Origin: an uncultured Oscillospiraceae bacterium
Lineage (GTDB): Bacteria; Bacillota; Clostridia; Oscillospirales; Acutalibacteraceae
NCBI GenBank assembly: GCA_949289045.1
Contig: CASEMN010000004.1
Location: 62,001 to 126,000, forward strand
Length of the DNA: 64,000 nucleotides
Direction: 5' to 3'
The notes beneath the pieces are model-generated. The model searched no databases. It was not told where the DNA came from and saw only the letters and a program-made list of their open reading frames with translations. Position 1 is the first letter of the stretch; the number at the start of each line of letters is the position of its first letter. Shown piece by piece: positions 41,562-50,467 of the stretch. Position numbers and translations under genes: made by a program.

Positions 41562-42698
41562 TTGGAAGCTTATCTTGATAACAGCGCAACAACACCGGTT
41601 TGCCGTGAGGCAGCCGATAAAATATCAGAAGCCGTAACAACACTTTACGGCAATCCCTCTTCTCTTCACGAAAAAGGCTTTGAAGCTGAAAAGCTATTGA
41701 AAGATTCAAGAAACAACGTAGCAAAAGTTCTCTGCTGCGATAAGGACAGGCTCTTTTTTACAGCCGGAGGAACCGAAGCCAATAATCTTGCACTTTTCGG
41801 AATTGCCCATTCAATGAAGAGAAACGGCAATAAAATAGTAACTACCGCTTTTGAGCATTCCAGCGTCGCAAAGTGCATTGATGCTCTGGAAAATGAGGGA
41901 TTCAGCGTCACCCGCATTTCACCGGACTCCTCAGGCAATATTCCAGAAGAAGCTTTCAGAAAAGCTATCGATGAAAATACTGTACTTGTGGCAGTTATGG
42001 CGGTGAATAACGAAACGGGAAGCATACAGCCCATTAAGGAAATACGCGATATTATTGAAGAAAAACATTCTCCCGCTCTTTTCCACTGTGACTGTGTTCA
42101 GGCCTTCGGCAAGGTTAATATGAGAACCATCACACCCTTTGTTGATACCATGAGCATAAGTTCCCATAAAATTCACGGTCCCAAGGGTGTCGGAGCTCTC
42201 TATATTAAAAAAGGTGTACGTCTTACTCCTCTCATTTTCGGCGGAGGACAGGAACACGATATACGTCCGGGAACAGAGCCTATGCCTGCCATAGCAGGAT
42301 TCGGAGCAGCGGCTGCAGCTCTGCCGAATCCCGAAAAGACTCTCGAAAAAGTATCGCAGCTTAAAGAAAGACTTGTTTCAAAGCTTTCACAGTTTGACGA
42401 TGTGGTTATCAATTCCCCGGATAATGCACTCCCCTATGTAATCAACCTTTCAGTTCTCGGCATACGCTCAGAACCTATGATAAACTTCCTCTCAGATATG
42501 GAAATCTATGTTTCCGCAGGCTCTGCCTGTTCAAAGGGTCACCGCAGCGAAGCCCTTACGGCTCTCGGAATAAGCCCCGAAAGAATAGACAGTGCACTGA
42601 GAGTAAGCCTTTCAAGATTCACTACAGAAGAACACATTGATATGCTTGTTGATGGCATAGACAAATGCAGAAAATTTTTACGCAGGAGCAAAAGATGA
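41562..42698 (+). CDS. Cysteine desulfurase (NifS/IscS-like)
   Basis: A 378-residue PLP enzyme that takes sulfur from cysteine as a persulfide. Motifs: YLDNSATTPVC at the start, FTAGGTEANNLALFG, TAFEHSSVAKC, the Schiff-base Lys203 in SISSHKIHGPKG, and the persulfide Cys323 in SAGSACSKG. TTG start behind GGAGG. The stop overlaps thiI by four bases. As in Bacillus (nifZ-thiI), a dedicated desulfurase paired with ThiI would supply sulfur for 4-thiouridine in tRNA rather than for general Fe-S assembly. Confidence 0.93.
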   Translation: MEAYLDNSATTPVCREAADKISEAVTTLYGNPSSLHEKGFEAEKLLKDSRNNVAKVLCCDKDRLFFTAGGTEANNLALFGIAHSMKRNGNKIVTTAFEHSSVAKCIDALENEGFSVTRISPDSSGNIPEEAFRKAIDENTVLVAVMAVNNETGSIQPIKEIRDIIEEKHSPALFHCDCVQAFGKVNMRTITPFVDTMSISSHKIHGPKGVGALYIKKGVRLTPLIFGGGQEHDIRPGTEPMPAIAGFGAAAAALPNPEKTLEKVSQLKERLVSKLSQFDDVVINSPDNALPYVINLSVLGIRSEPMINFLSDMEIYVSAGSACSKGHRSEALTALGISPERIDSALRVSLSRFTTEEHIDMLVDGIDKCRKFLRRSKR

Positions 42699-43867
42699 AA
42701 GAAGTAATACTTATAAAAAACGGAGAGCTTGCTTTAAAAGGGCTCAATCGTTCCACATTTGAGGATATCCTTGTTAAAAACATACGCAGAAGACTTAAAT
42801 CAGCGGGAGATTTCGACTACATAAAATCCCAGTCTACTATTATAATTGAACCTAAGGACGAAAGCTGCGACTTTGAAGCCGCTCTTGAAGCGGTAAGCAG
42901 AATTTTCGGTATTGCCGGATTTTCACGTGCCGCAGCGGTGGAAAAGGATTTCGACAAGGTAATCGAAATAAGCGGAGCTTATCTTGAAGGAGCACTTAAA
43001 AACGCCAAAACCTTTAAAGTTGAAGCTAAAAGATCCGATAAAAAATTCCCCCTTACTTCTCCCGAAATAAGCAGGGAAATGGGAGGACATCTCCTCTCAA
43101 TATATCCCCATCTTAAAGTGGATGTACATAACCCCGAAGTCACGGTAATGGTAGAGGTAAGAGATAAATATATTTTCCTTCATGGCACTCAGATTAAAGG
43201 CGCCGGCGGTATGCCAGTTGGAACCGGAGGAAAAGCAGGTATTCTTATTTCAGGCGGAATCGACAGTCCCGTTGCTGCATGGATGATGGCAAAGAGAGGC
43301 ATAGAGCTTACTGCCATTCATTTTGCCTCTCCCCCATACACAAGCAAAAGAGCTGAGATGAAGGTAGTGACACTTCTCGAGAAGGTTGCAAAGTACAGCG
43401 GCAGAATGACAATGTTCACTGTACCCTTTACGGAAATTCAGGAGCAGATAAAAGATAACTGCCCCGAAGAGCTCTTTACTCTTATCATGCGTCGTGCAAT
43501 GATGAAAGCGGCGGAAAAAATTGCAAGAAAAGAAAACTGTCAGGCTCTCATTACCGGCGAAAGCGTAGGACAGGTTGCAAGCCAAACTATATACGCTCTT
43601 GCATGTACCGATGCTGCGGCAAATATGCCTGTATTCCGTCCCCTTATAGGAATGGATAAAGATGAGATAATCGAAATCTCACGTAAAATAGACACTTTTG
43701 AAACTTCAATTCTCCCCTATGAGGACTGCTGCACAGTGTTTACACCCAAGCATCCGAAAACACGTCCCAACTTAGAGGATATTGAAAAGGCGGAACAGCT
43801 TATACCACTTGATGAACTTGTGGAAAAAGCTGTAAACGGCGCTCAGATAAGAACCGTAACTGCCTGA
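42695..43867 (+). CDS. thiI: tRNA 4-thiouridine synthase ThiI (no rhodanese domain)
   Basis: A 390-residue enzyme for 4-thiouridine at position 8 of tRNA (and thiazole in some bacteria). N-terminal ferredoxin-like and THUMP domains (about 1-165), then the adenylating PP-loop domain with ISGGIDSPVAAWMMAKRG and a conserved C-terminal PYEDCCTVFTPKHP. The extra rhodanese domain of E. coli ThiI is absent, as in Bacillus, so the persulfide must come directly from the partner desulfurase encoded just upstream. ATG 42695 overlaps the nifS stop and has GGAG upstream; the earlier in-frame ATG at 42665 is inside nifS. Confidence 0.93.
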   Translation: MKEVILIKNGELALKGLNRSTFEDILVKNIRRRLKSAGDFDYIKSQSTIIIEPKDESCDFEAALEAVSRIFGIAGFSRAAAVEKDFDKVIEISGAYLEGALKNAKTFKVEAKRSDKKFPLTSPEISREMGGHLLSIYPHLKVDVHNPEVTVMVEVRDKYIFLHGTQIKGAGGMPVGTGGKAGILISGGIDSPVAAWMMAKRGIELTAIHFASPPYTSKRAEMKVVTLLEKVAKYSGRMTMFTVPFTEIQEQIKDNCPEELFTLIMRRAMMKAAEKIARKENCQALITGESVGQVASQTIYALACTDAAANMPVFRPLIGMDKDEIIEISRKIDTFETSILPYEDCCTVFTPKHPKTRPNLEDIEKAEQLIPLDELVEKAVNGAQIRTVTA

Positions 43868-43900
43868 TTTATTCCTTTATTTTGCAAGGAGAGCGATAAA

Positions 43901-45175
43901 ATGAAATGCGAAATATTGTCCGTTGGAACTGAGCTTCTTTTAGGAGATATTCTTAACACTGACGCACAGTTTCTCGCAAGAGAGCTTGCGGCAATGGGCT
44001 TTACAATGCAGCATCAGGGAACTGTCGGAGATAATCCCGAACGTCTGCGTGAAGCCGTGGAGCACGCTCTTTCAAGAAGCGATATCATAATAACCTCCGG
44101 CGGCCTCGGCCCCACAGCAGATGACATAACAAAAGAAATCTGCGCCGAGGTTATGGGAATCCCTCTTGTACTACATGAGGAAAGCCTTCAGCGTATGCTT
44201 GACTTTTTCAGTCACAGAAAGGGCGGAATGCCTGAAACCAACCGCAAGCAGGCATATTTGCCGGAAGGCGGAGTGGTTTTCAGAAACGACCATGGCACCG
44301 CTCCGGGATGCGCTATGGAGAAGGACGGCAAATGCATAATCTGTCTCCCAGGCCCTCCCCGTGAGCTCTATCCCATGTTCAATAATTTCGTAAAGCCATA
44401 TCTTTCCGAAAAATCCGGCATGGTCATAATCTCACACAATGTCCGCACTTTCGGAATAGGTGAATCCTTAATGGCGGAAACTGCGGGCGAGCTTCTCGAT
44501 ATGGAGAACCCCACAGTAGCTCCCTACGCCAAAGACGGTGAGGCACTTCTTAGAGTCACCGCCAGAGCTGAAAACAAAGAAAAAGCCGAAGAACTTATAA
44601 AGCCCGTTATAGCCGAAATCGAAAAAAGACTCGGCAAATTTATATACGGCATTGACGTTTCCAGCATACAGGAGAAAGTTGTTGAGCTTCTTAAAGAAAA
44701 GAAAATGAAAATAGGTCTCGCAGAATCCTGCACTGCAGGCTACATTGCAAAAAGGATAACTGAAGTCCCCGGTTCATCGGAGGTTTTCGACTGCGGCATA
44801 GTATCCTACGCTAACCGAATTAAAGAACAGATACTCGGCGTCCCTCACGACGCAATAGAAAAAAACGGCGTTGTCAGCCGTGAGGTCGCCTGCCATATGG
44901 CAAAAGGAGCTTTAAGGGTAAGCGGCGCAGATATTGCGGTTTCCGTAACCGGCATTGCTGGCCCAGACCCCAGCGAAGGCGGAAAGCCGGCAGGACTCAG
45001 CTATATTGCACTTGCGGACAAACAGCACGTTTGGTGCATAAGGTTTGAAACAGGACGTTCAGGCGATAACCGTGAATACAACCGATATGTTACCGCTTCC
45101 AACGCACTTAACCTTACGAGACTGTATCTTACAGGTAAGCTTACAGCAGAAGAGGCAGAGCACGATTTTGATTAA
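43901..45175 (+). CDS. cinA: CinA-family protein (MoCF domain plus NMN amidohydrolase)
   Basis: A 424-residue two-domain protein. The N-terminal MoCF domain (1-165) has SVGTELLLGDILNTD, the TSGGLGPTADD loop and a final LPGPPRELYPMF, as in ADP-ribose pyrophosphatase/competence-damage-inducible proteins. The C-terminal CinA domain (about 260-415) has LAESCTAGYIAKRITEVPGS with the catalytic Ser and SVTGIAGPDPSEGG of NMN deamidases, which recycle pyridine nucleotides. RBS AAGGAGAG. All motifs are intact. It serves as the reference for two downstream genes (46352, 48082) whose cytoplasmic parts resemble it. Confidence 0.93.
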   Translation: MKCEILSVGTELLLGDILNTDAQFLARELAAMGFTMQHQGTVGDNPERLREAVEHALSRSDIIITSGGLGPTADDITKEICAEVMGIPLVLHEESLQRMLDFFSHRKGGMPETNRKQAYLPEGGVVFRNDHGTAPGCAMEKDGKCIICLPGPPRELYPMFNNFVKPYLSEKSGMVIISHNVRTFGIGESLMAETAGELLDMENPTVAPYAKDGEALLRVTARAENKEKAEELIKPVIAEIEKRLGKFIYGIDVSSIQEKVVELLKEKKMKIGLAESCTAGYIAKRITEVPGSSEVFDCGIVSYANRIKEQILGVPHDAIEKNGVVSREVACHMAKGALRVSGADIAVSVTGIAGPDPSEGGKPAGLSYIALADKQHVWCIRFETGRSGDNREYNRYVTASNALNLTRLYLTGKLTAEEAEHDFD

Positions 45176-45189
45176 GGAGGTAAACTTAC

Positions 45190-46317
45190 ATGAACAACGA
45201 TTTTGAAAACAAAAACAACACTCCCGAAAACAGAGAAAGTTTTGAGGAGCTTTCAGAAAAGTACACCGAAAATATTTCCGATTCAGCAGATCAAATTCAG
45301 GCAGTCTCCGATACTGTAATTACAGAAAAGAAAAAAGAATCCGCTTTTATTAGATTCCTTAAATACCTCTTCCCATGGAAAGGCGACAGCGTAAAGGAAA
45401 TTATAAGAAAAATTGTATTCTTGGTAGCGCTTATTGTACTTATTGTATGCGCCGTAATACTTGGACAAAGATTTATAGAACGTCAGAAGAGCGATAAAAC
45501 TTTCAATGAACTCAACAATTGGAAAACAGAAATGGAAAACGTTGAGGACACTGAAGAAAACTGGGACGAAATAAAAGCTCTTTATCCTGATGTAGATTTC
45601 CCCGAAGGAATGAACATCAAATGGGCAAAAGCTTACGCTGCAAACCAGGATTTTGTAGGTTGGTTAAATATTCCGGGAACAAATATCTCTTATCCCATCG
45701 TTCAGGGTGAAGATAACAGCGAGTATTTGTACTTAGACTTTAACCGTACCAACACAAATTACGGAAACCCCTTTATGGACTACCGCAACAATATTAAAGA
45801 CCTTGACAAGAACACAATTATCTACGGTCACCATATGCGTGATAATATGATTTTTGCTCCCCTTAAAGAATATACTGACCCTGAAGCTTTTAAACAGTCA
45901 CCTATAATTGAGTTCAGCACTCTTTACGATGACTATACTTTTAAAATTTACGGCGTTTTCGTTACTAACGCTTTCCCCGAACAGAACAACGGATATGTAT
46001 TTAACTTTATGTATACCTCCTTCGGCTCTGATGAAAACTTCATGGAATATATTGAGCAGGTAGATATGCGTAAACTTTACACAACCGGTGTTGATATTCA
46101 GCCTGATGACAAAATAATCACTCTTAACACCTGTTTCTTCAACTTCACCGAAGCACGACTGGTAGTAATAGGAAGAATGGTACGTGAGGGCGAGGATACT
46201 ACTGTTGATACATCAAAGGTTCAGGTAAATCCCAATCCCCTTTGGCCTCAGGCTTATTACGATAAAAAGGGCATTGCAAACCCATATGCAGATTATGAAA
46301 ACTGGTACCTTAATTAA
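45190..46317 (+). CDS. Class B sortase
   Basis: A 375-residue cysteine transpeptidase that attaches proteins to peptidoglycan or builds pili. A charged cytoplasmic N-terminus of about 70 residues precedes one membrane helix (about 77-97). The sortase barrel (150-350) shows FVGWLNIPGTNISYPIVQGE, the catalytic His in IYGHHMRDNMIF (His214 or 215), Cys315 in TLNTCFF and the Arg in ARLVVIGR. The long basic N-terminal tail is unusual. RBS AAGGAGG, 14 bases after cinA. No protein with an NPQTN- or LPxTG-type sorting signal is seen in the window. Confidence 0.92.
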   Translation: MNNDFENKNNTPENRESFEELSEKYTENISDSADQIQAVSDTVITEKKKESAFIRFLKYLFPWKGDSVKEIIRKIVFLVALIVLIVCAVILGQRFIERQKSDKTFNELNNWKTEMENVEDTEENWDEIKALYPDVDFPEGMNIKWAKAYAANQDFVGWLNIPGTNISYPIVQGEDNSEYLYLDFNRTNTNYGNPFMDYRNNIKDLDKNTIIYGHHMRDNMIFAPLKEYTDPEAFKQSPIIEFSTLYDDYTFKIYGVFVTNAFPEQNNGYVFNFMYTSFGSDENFMEYIEQVDMRKLYTTGVDIQPDDKIITLNTCFFNFTEARLVVIGRMVREGEDTTVDTSKVQVNPNPLWPQAYYDKKGIANPYADYENWYLN

Positions 46318-46351
46318 GTATTAATCCGCTTTTGGAGGGAAAGAGATTTTT

Positions 46352-47977
46352 ATGAAAACTTATCTTCTCTGTCTGAGAAAAAACGAATTCAAAGGTTTAC
46401 AGGCAGAAATCACTATTTCCGACGTAGTAACCCCTTTAGGACTCGATGGGGAAAACTGCAAAAACTTCAATGACGCAGAAAGCTTTTTCCGTTGTTTATC
46501 CGAAATTATTGAAAATCCATCCCAGGTAATTCTCGCAGTAGATACAGACGTTTTTTTAAATACTAAAAAACTGCTTTGTTCAGCGCTCGATTTAAACTGT
46601 ATCTCCAGCAGCATCATTTCTGAACTTGTGAGTTCTGATGCTCCTGACCGTGAATTGCAATGTTCCGTACCTGCAGATGCTGCAATTTTCCCTACAGAAG
46701 ATGGTCTGTTTTCAGGCTTTGCGGTCAAAAAAGGAAACTGCAGCATTATTATGCTTCCCCTTGATAATATAAGAACTTCTCAATGTATAGATTCATTCAA
46801 TGATTTTTTAAACGGCACAACCGAAGCCGAACCGGTTAAAGAAACCGCCGACAACGACTTACCCGCCGCTATGAATTCTATTTCGGAAAGCGCAGTTGAC
46901 GCTTGCCGCATTCTCAAAGATATGGGATTAACGGCTACTTTATCGGTTTCACCGGCCGCTGAAAAGCTCTGTAAATTACTGCCTTCAATGGAAGAAATAA
47001 AATTTCTTTCATCTGCTCTTGAAAGGAAAAATTCTACACCTAAAAACTATGCGGCAAACTTAGCTAAAGATGCTTTGCAGCGTTCAGGCACAAAAATAGG
47101 AGCAAGTATTACTAACGCTTTCAAAGTTCAAAGCAACGGAGAAACAAAAATTTTCGTCTGCGTAGCCGTCGCCGACAGTGAAGCCGCTAAAGTTAAGAAA
47201 ATATATGCACAACCCGGCGAATCTGCATTATCGCTTACCGCCTGCGCACTGGATGCAGTTTTGGATATGATAAAAGGACAAGCGGTAAGAGGAAAAACTA
47301 TACTTACGGAAGAAAACAGGAAAGAAATAAGCAATCCTTCCCCTTCCGTTGCAAAAGGCACACGCAAAAAGCTTCTTATCGGTACAGCTTGCGCCGGCGC
47401 TGCCGCACTTGCGTTATGTCTCGGCGTTGCAGTAGGTGGTATTTTTATTAACCCCAGCGAAATTCCTGTTTCCACAAATTCAGGAAATTCAACGGAAGAA
47501 TCCGATAAAAACAGTAATTCTTCATCAAACAGCAGTAAAAACTTTTGGGATTTTCTTTTCTCTTCTTCTAACGATGATGAAGATACCGAAGATAATGATA
47601 CTGGTTCAAATAATCCTGATAACAGCGATCAATCAGACGGAACTCATTCCTCCGGAAGCACTTCATCCAGCGGAGAAACTTCGGCAAACCCGGGCACTGA
47701 ACAGGGAACAAATCCGAGCGAACCCGGCTCAGAGAGCGGAGAAACTCCTACTGAACAGCCTTCAGGAGAAAATCCCACCGAACCTCAGCCTACCGAACCC
47801 ACAACGGAAGGCGGAACGGAACCAACTGAAAAGCCTACCGAGGAACAGCCTTCCGAAACAGAACCTACTGAACCCACTGCTCCTCCCACAGATCCTGTAA
47901 CGCCTCCTACAGAGCCGAGCACTGAAGAGGATACAGCGCCAACTGCGGAAATTATATCAGAGGCTGCAGCAGAATAA
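46352..47977 (+). CDS. Membrane protein: CinA-like cytoplasmic body, one TM helix, Pro/Thr/Glu-rich outside stalk
   Basis: A 541-residue protein. Residues 1-150 resemble the CinA MoCF domain: VILAVDTDVFLNTKKLLCSA stands where CinA has its GGLGPT loop, and AIFPTEDGLFSGFAVKKGNC with IIMLPLD mirrors CinA VVFRNDHGTAPGCAMEKDGK and ICLPG. Residues about 170-315 resemble the CinA C-domain (KIGASITNAFKV for DIAVSVTGIAGP; LTACALDAVLDMI at its end). One membrane helix lies at about 340-367. The remaining 170 residues are Ser/Asp-rich, then Pro/Thr/Glu repeats, and end without a sorting motif. The catalytic loops are altered, so it is probably a binding or sensing version. RBS GGAGGG. Confidence 0.75.
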   Translation: MKTYLLCLRKNEFKGLQAEITISDVVTPLGLDGENCKNFNDAESFFRCLSEIIENPSQVILAVDTDVFLNTKKLLCSALDLNCISSSIISELVSSDAPDRELQCSVPADAAIFPTEDGLFSGFAVKKGNCSIIMLPLDNIRTSQCIDSFNDFLNGTTEAEPVKETADNDLPAAMNSISESAVDACRILKDMGLTATLSVSPAAEKLCKLLPSMEEIKFLSSALERKNSTPKNYAANLAKDALQRSGTKIGASITNAFKVQSNGETKIFVCVAVADSEAAKVKKIYAQPGESALSLTACALDAVLDMIKGQAVRGKTILTEENRKEISNPSPSVAKGTRKKLLIGTACAGAAALALCLGVAVGGIFINPSEIPVSTNSGNSTEESDKNSNSSSNSSKNFWDFLFSSSNDDEDTEDNDTGSNNPDNSDQSDGTHSSGSTSSSGETSANPGTEQGTNPSEPGSESGETPTEQPSGENPTEPQPTEPTTEGGTEPTEKPTEEQPSETEPTEPTAPPTDPVTPPTEPSTEEDTAPTAEIISEAAAE

Positions 47978-48081
47978 TCAGTTTTCATTCTATATAACAT
48001 AACCCGTTTAATGGACGAGAGCTAAAGTCGTTTAAATAAAAACATTATTTTGGATAAAGCATTTGGAGAGAAGGAAAATTT

Positions 48082-50238
48082 ATGAAATCTTACTTTCTCT
48101 GTTTGAGAAAAAAAGATTCTGACACTCTACAGGCAGAAAATATAATTTTCAGTGCAGCTGCACCGTTTGGGCTTAAAGAGGAAGACTGTCTAACTTACAG
48201 CAACGCACGGGAATTTTTCTTCAGACTTGCCAATCTTCCGGAAGAAGAAGCTCTTGTCATTTTAGCGGCAGACAATGAATTTTTCATAAATGCAAAGCGA
48301 ATGTTATGCTCCGTGCTTTCCATTAAATGTACTGAAAGTGAAGAGATTGCAAACTTATGCAATTCAGATACGGAAAATTATGACGTTCATTCCTCAATGC
48401 CTGTTGAAGGCACAGTTTTCCCTACCTCTGACGGACTGTTTTCCGGCTTTGCTGTCAAAGCTAACAATCTCCATTTAGTTTTTCTGCCTCTTGATAATGA
48501 ACGGACTTCTCAGTGCATAGAAGCCTTTAAAGGCTTTCTTAAAGGCATTTTGCAGGCAGATGAAAATTCAGACGAAGTCGCCGACCAATTAAAAGTTCCT
48601 AAAGCTTCCGATAATCCCCTTGAGTCGGCTTTCTTTAAACTTAAATCACTTCTAAACAGAGAAAATCTTAAAGTTTCCGTCTGTGTTCCATCAGCAGGGG
48701 CAAAAATTTGCAGCCGCTTACCTGAGAATGAAGAAATAAACTATTTTTCATCAGATCTTAAACGAGGCGACAATTCTCCTAAAACCTACGGAGCCCTTTT
48801 GGCTAAAGAAGCAGCAGAGCGTTCGCCGTCAAATATAGGCGCAAGCATTACACGAGCTTTTAAAGTAGCGGGCAACGGCGAAAATGAATTTTTCATAATT
48901 GTTGCCGTTGCCGACAGCGAATACGCAAAAATAAAAAAGATATATGCCGAGAAAAATGAATCGGCATCGTCACTGACGGAACGTGCTGTTGAAGCCGCTT
49001 TTAATATGATGGAGGAATACGTTTCTTCAAAAAAATCCGTTTCAAACACACCTTTAATGGCTCCGGCAGAAAAAACTTCATCCTCCAAAAACAAAAAATT
49101 ATGGATTGCCGGTATTTGTGCCGCTGTTGCAATTGCTATTATTTGTCTCGCCTTAGGCGTAGGATACATAATGGCAGGGGCTAATGAAGAATCAGTCGCC
49201 TCAAATTCAGGAATCACAAAGGACTATGAGGACTCCTCAGACGACCGCCACGGCGAAGTGGGACTTATTCCTGAAACCGCATACGAAGACACAACCGATA
49301 CTCAGCCCGGCGAAAGCGAAGAGAATATATCTGATACAGAATCTGAACCCGAAACGGAAAGCGAAACCCGTGAAGAAACTACAATAAAGGAAACTACCAC
49401 AGAAAAGACAACGGTTCCCACAACAAAAGAACCCACTACTTCTAAACCAGTTTCCGACGGAACTTTTGTATTCACCGTATACGGCTACGGTCACGGAGTG
49501 GGCATGAGTCAATACGGCGCCAACTCTTTTGCAAAACAGGGATGGAGCTATGACAAAATACTTACCTACTATTATACGGGTACATCGGTTGTAGATGACC
49601 CTAACATGCCGAAAACTTTAAAAGTAAACGGCAAAGATGTTGAGACAAGTCTTGCCGTTGCAATGGCGGTTCAGGGTGAAATGGGGCCGAGCTTTCATAC
49701 TGAGGCTTTGAAAGCTCAGGCAGTTGCAGTATATACATACGCTATGAGAAACGGCGGCTCATGCAGCGGACTTTATACGGTTGCCAACCCCTCCCAGACA
49801 GTGATAAACGCTGTTAACGCCGTTAAGGGAAAATACGTTTCATATAACGGCACCTACATAAACGCAGTTTTCTTTGCCTATTCAGGAGGAAACACTGTCT
49901 CCTCCTCTTCCGTTTGGGGTTCAACGGTAAATTATCCTTATCTTGTGTCCGTTGACAGTTCCTCCGACCTTCAACTGAGTAACTGCAAAACTCAGGTACG
50001 TGTTTCCGCCGCAGAAATGAAAAAAAGAGCCTACGACTCCTACGGCGTTGTACTTACGGGAGACCCGTCCACATGGCTTAAAATACAAAGCCATGACAAT
50101 TCAACAGGAACCGGAGTAGGATATGTTTCTAAAATCTCCATGGGAGGTAAGGTGTTGAGCGGAAACCAGTTCCGTACTTATGTAATGGACTACGATATCC
50201 GTTCCCACTGCTTCTCAGTTGAATTTATACCTGCATAA
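48082..50238 (+). CDS. Membrane protein: CinA-like body, one TM helix, permuted SpoIID/LytB domain
   Basis: A 718-residue paralogue of the preceding protein. Its first 310 residues match it throughout (MKSYFLCLRKK, TVFPTSDGLFSGFAVKANNL, NIGASITRAFKVAGNG) and so also resemble CinA. A membrane helix lies at about 339-365, then a Glu/Thr-rich stalk. Residues about 463-718 form a SpoIID/LytB lytic-transglycosylase domain: GHGVGMSQYG at 470-477 comes first, then the catalytic-Glu helix GEMGPSFHTEALKAQAVAVY (Glu533) and SGGNTVSSSSVWGSTVNYPY. In SpoIID the GHGVGMSQ motif is at the end, so the order is permuted. It likely cuts peptidoglycan outside the cell. Confidence 0.85.
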   Translation: MKSYFLCLRKKDSDTLQAENIIFSAAAPFGLKEEDCLTYSNAREFFFRLANLPEEEALVILAADNEFFINAKRMLCSVLSIKCTESEEIANLCNSDTENYDVHSSMPVEGTVFPTSDGLFSGFAVKANNLHLVFLPLDNERTSQCIEAFKGFLKGILQADENSDEVADQLKVPKASDNPLESAFFKLKSLLNRENLKVSVCVPSAGAKICSRLPENEEINYFSSDLKRGDNSPKTYGALLAKEAAERSPSNIGASITRAFKVAGNGENEFFIIVAVADSEYAKIKKIYAEKNESASSLTERAVEAAFNMMEEYVSSKKSVSNTPLMAPAEKTSSSKNKKLWIAGICAAVAIAIICLALGVGYIMAGANEESVASNSGITKDYEDSSDDRHGEVGLIPETAYEDTTDTQPGESEENISDTESEPETESETREETTIKETTTEKTTVPTTKEPTTSKPVSDGTFVFTVYGYGHGVGMSQYGANSFAKQGWSYDKILTYYYTGTSVVDDPNMPKTLKVNGKDVETSLAVAMAVQGEMGPSFHTEALKAQAVAVYTYAMRNGGSCSGLYTVANPSQTVINAVNAVKGKYVSYNGTYINAVFFAYSGGNTVSSSSVWGSTVNYPYLVSVDSSSDLQLSNCKTQVRVSAAEMKKRAYDSYGVVLTGDPSTWLKIQSHDNSTGTGVGYVSKISMGGKVLSGNQFRTYVMDYDIRSHCFSVEFIPA

Positions 50239-50258
50239 TATAATTTATGAAAATCAGT

Positions 50259-50298
50259 CAGAGGGACCGCTCATAAAAAGCCTGTCCCTCTGTTTTTA
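50259..50298 (+). terminator. Terminator after the SpoIID-domain gene
   Basis: Stem CAGAGGGAC / GTCCCTCTG with a 16-base loop, then TTTTTATT. Confidence 0.85.
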
Positions 50299-50354
50299 TT
50301 TATAAATCACATTGTGATCGGTCAATTTATAGGTTATAATTCATGTAAACTGCC

Positions 50355-50364
50355 GGTTGCAACC
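50355..50364. promoter_or_regulatory. Palindrome upstream of HTH-membrane gene
   Basis: GGTTGCAACC, within TGCC...ACCGGTTGACA, about 105 bases before the start codon of the XRE-type gene. Possible autoregulatory operator; a -35-like TTGACA overlaps its downstream flank. Confidence 0.4.
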
Positions 50365-50467
50365 ACCGGTTGACAGATTGCATATTGCCGATTGGTAGAA
50401 TGTAACCCCTAATTTGTGTATACTTGCATCACAGACAGAACAAAATCCAATTAAAGGAGCTGTGTTT

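Noticed and set aside
47500..47977. Sorting signal at the end of the Pro/Thr-rich membrane protein
   Set aside because: The C-terminus ends in EIISEAAAE with no LPxTG/NPQTN motif and no hydrophobic tail, so it is not a standard sortase substrate.
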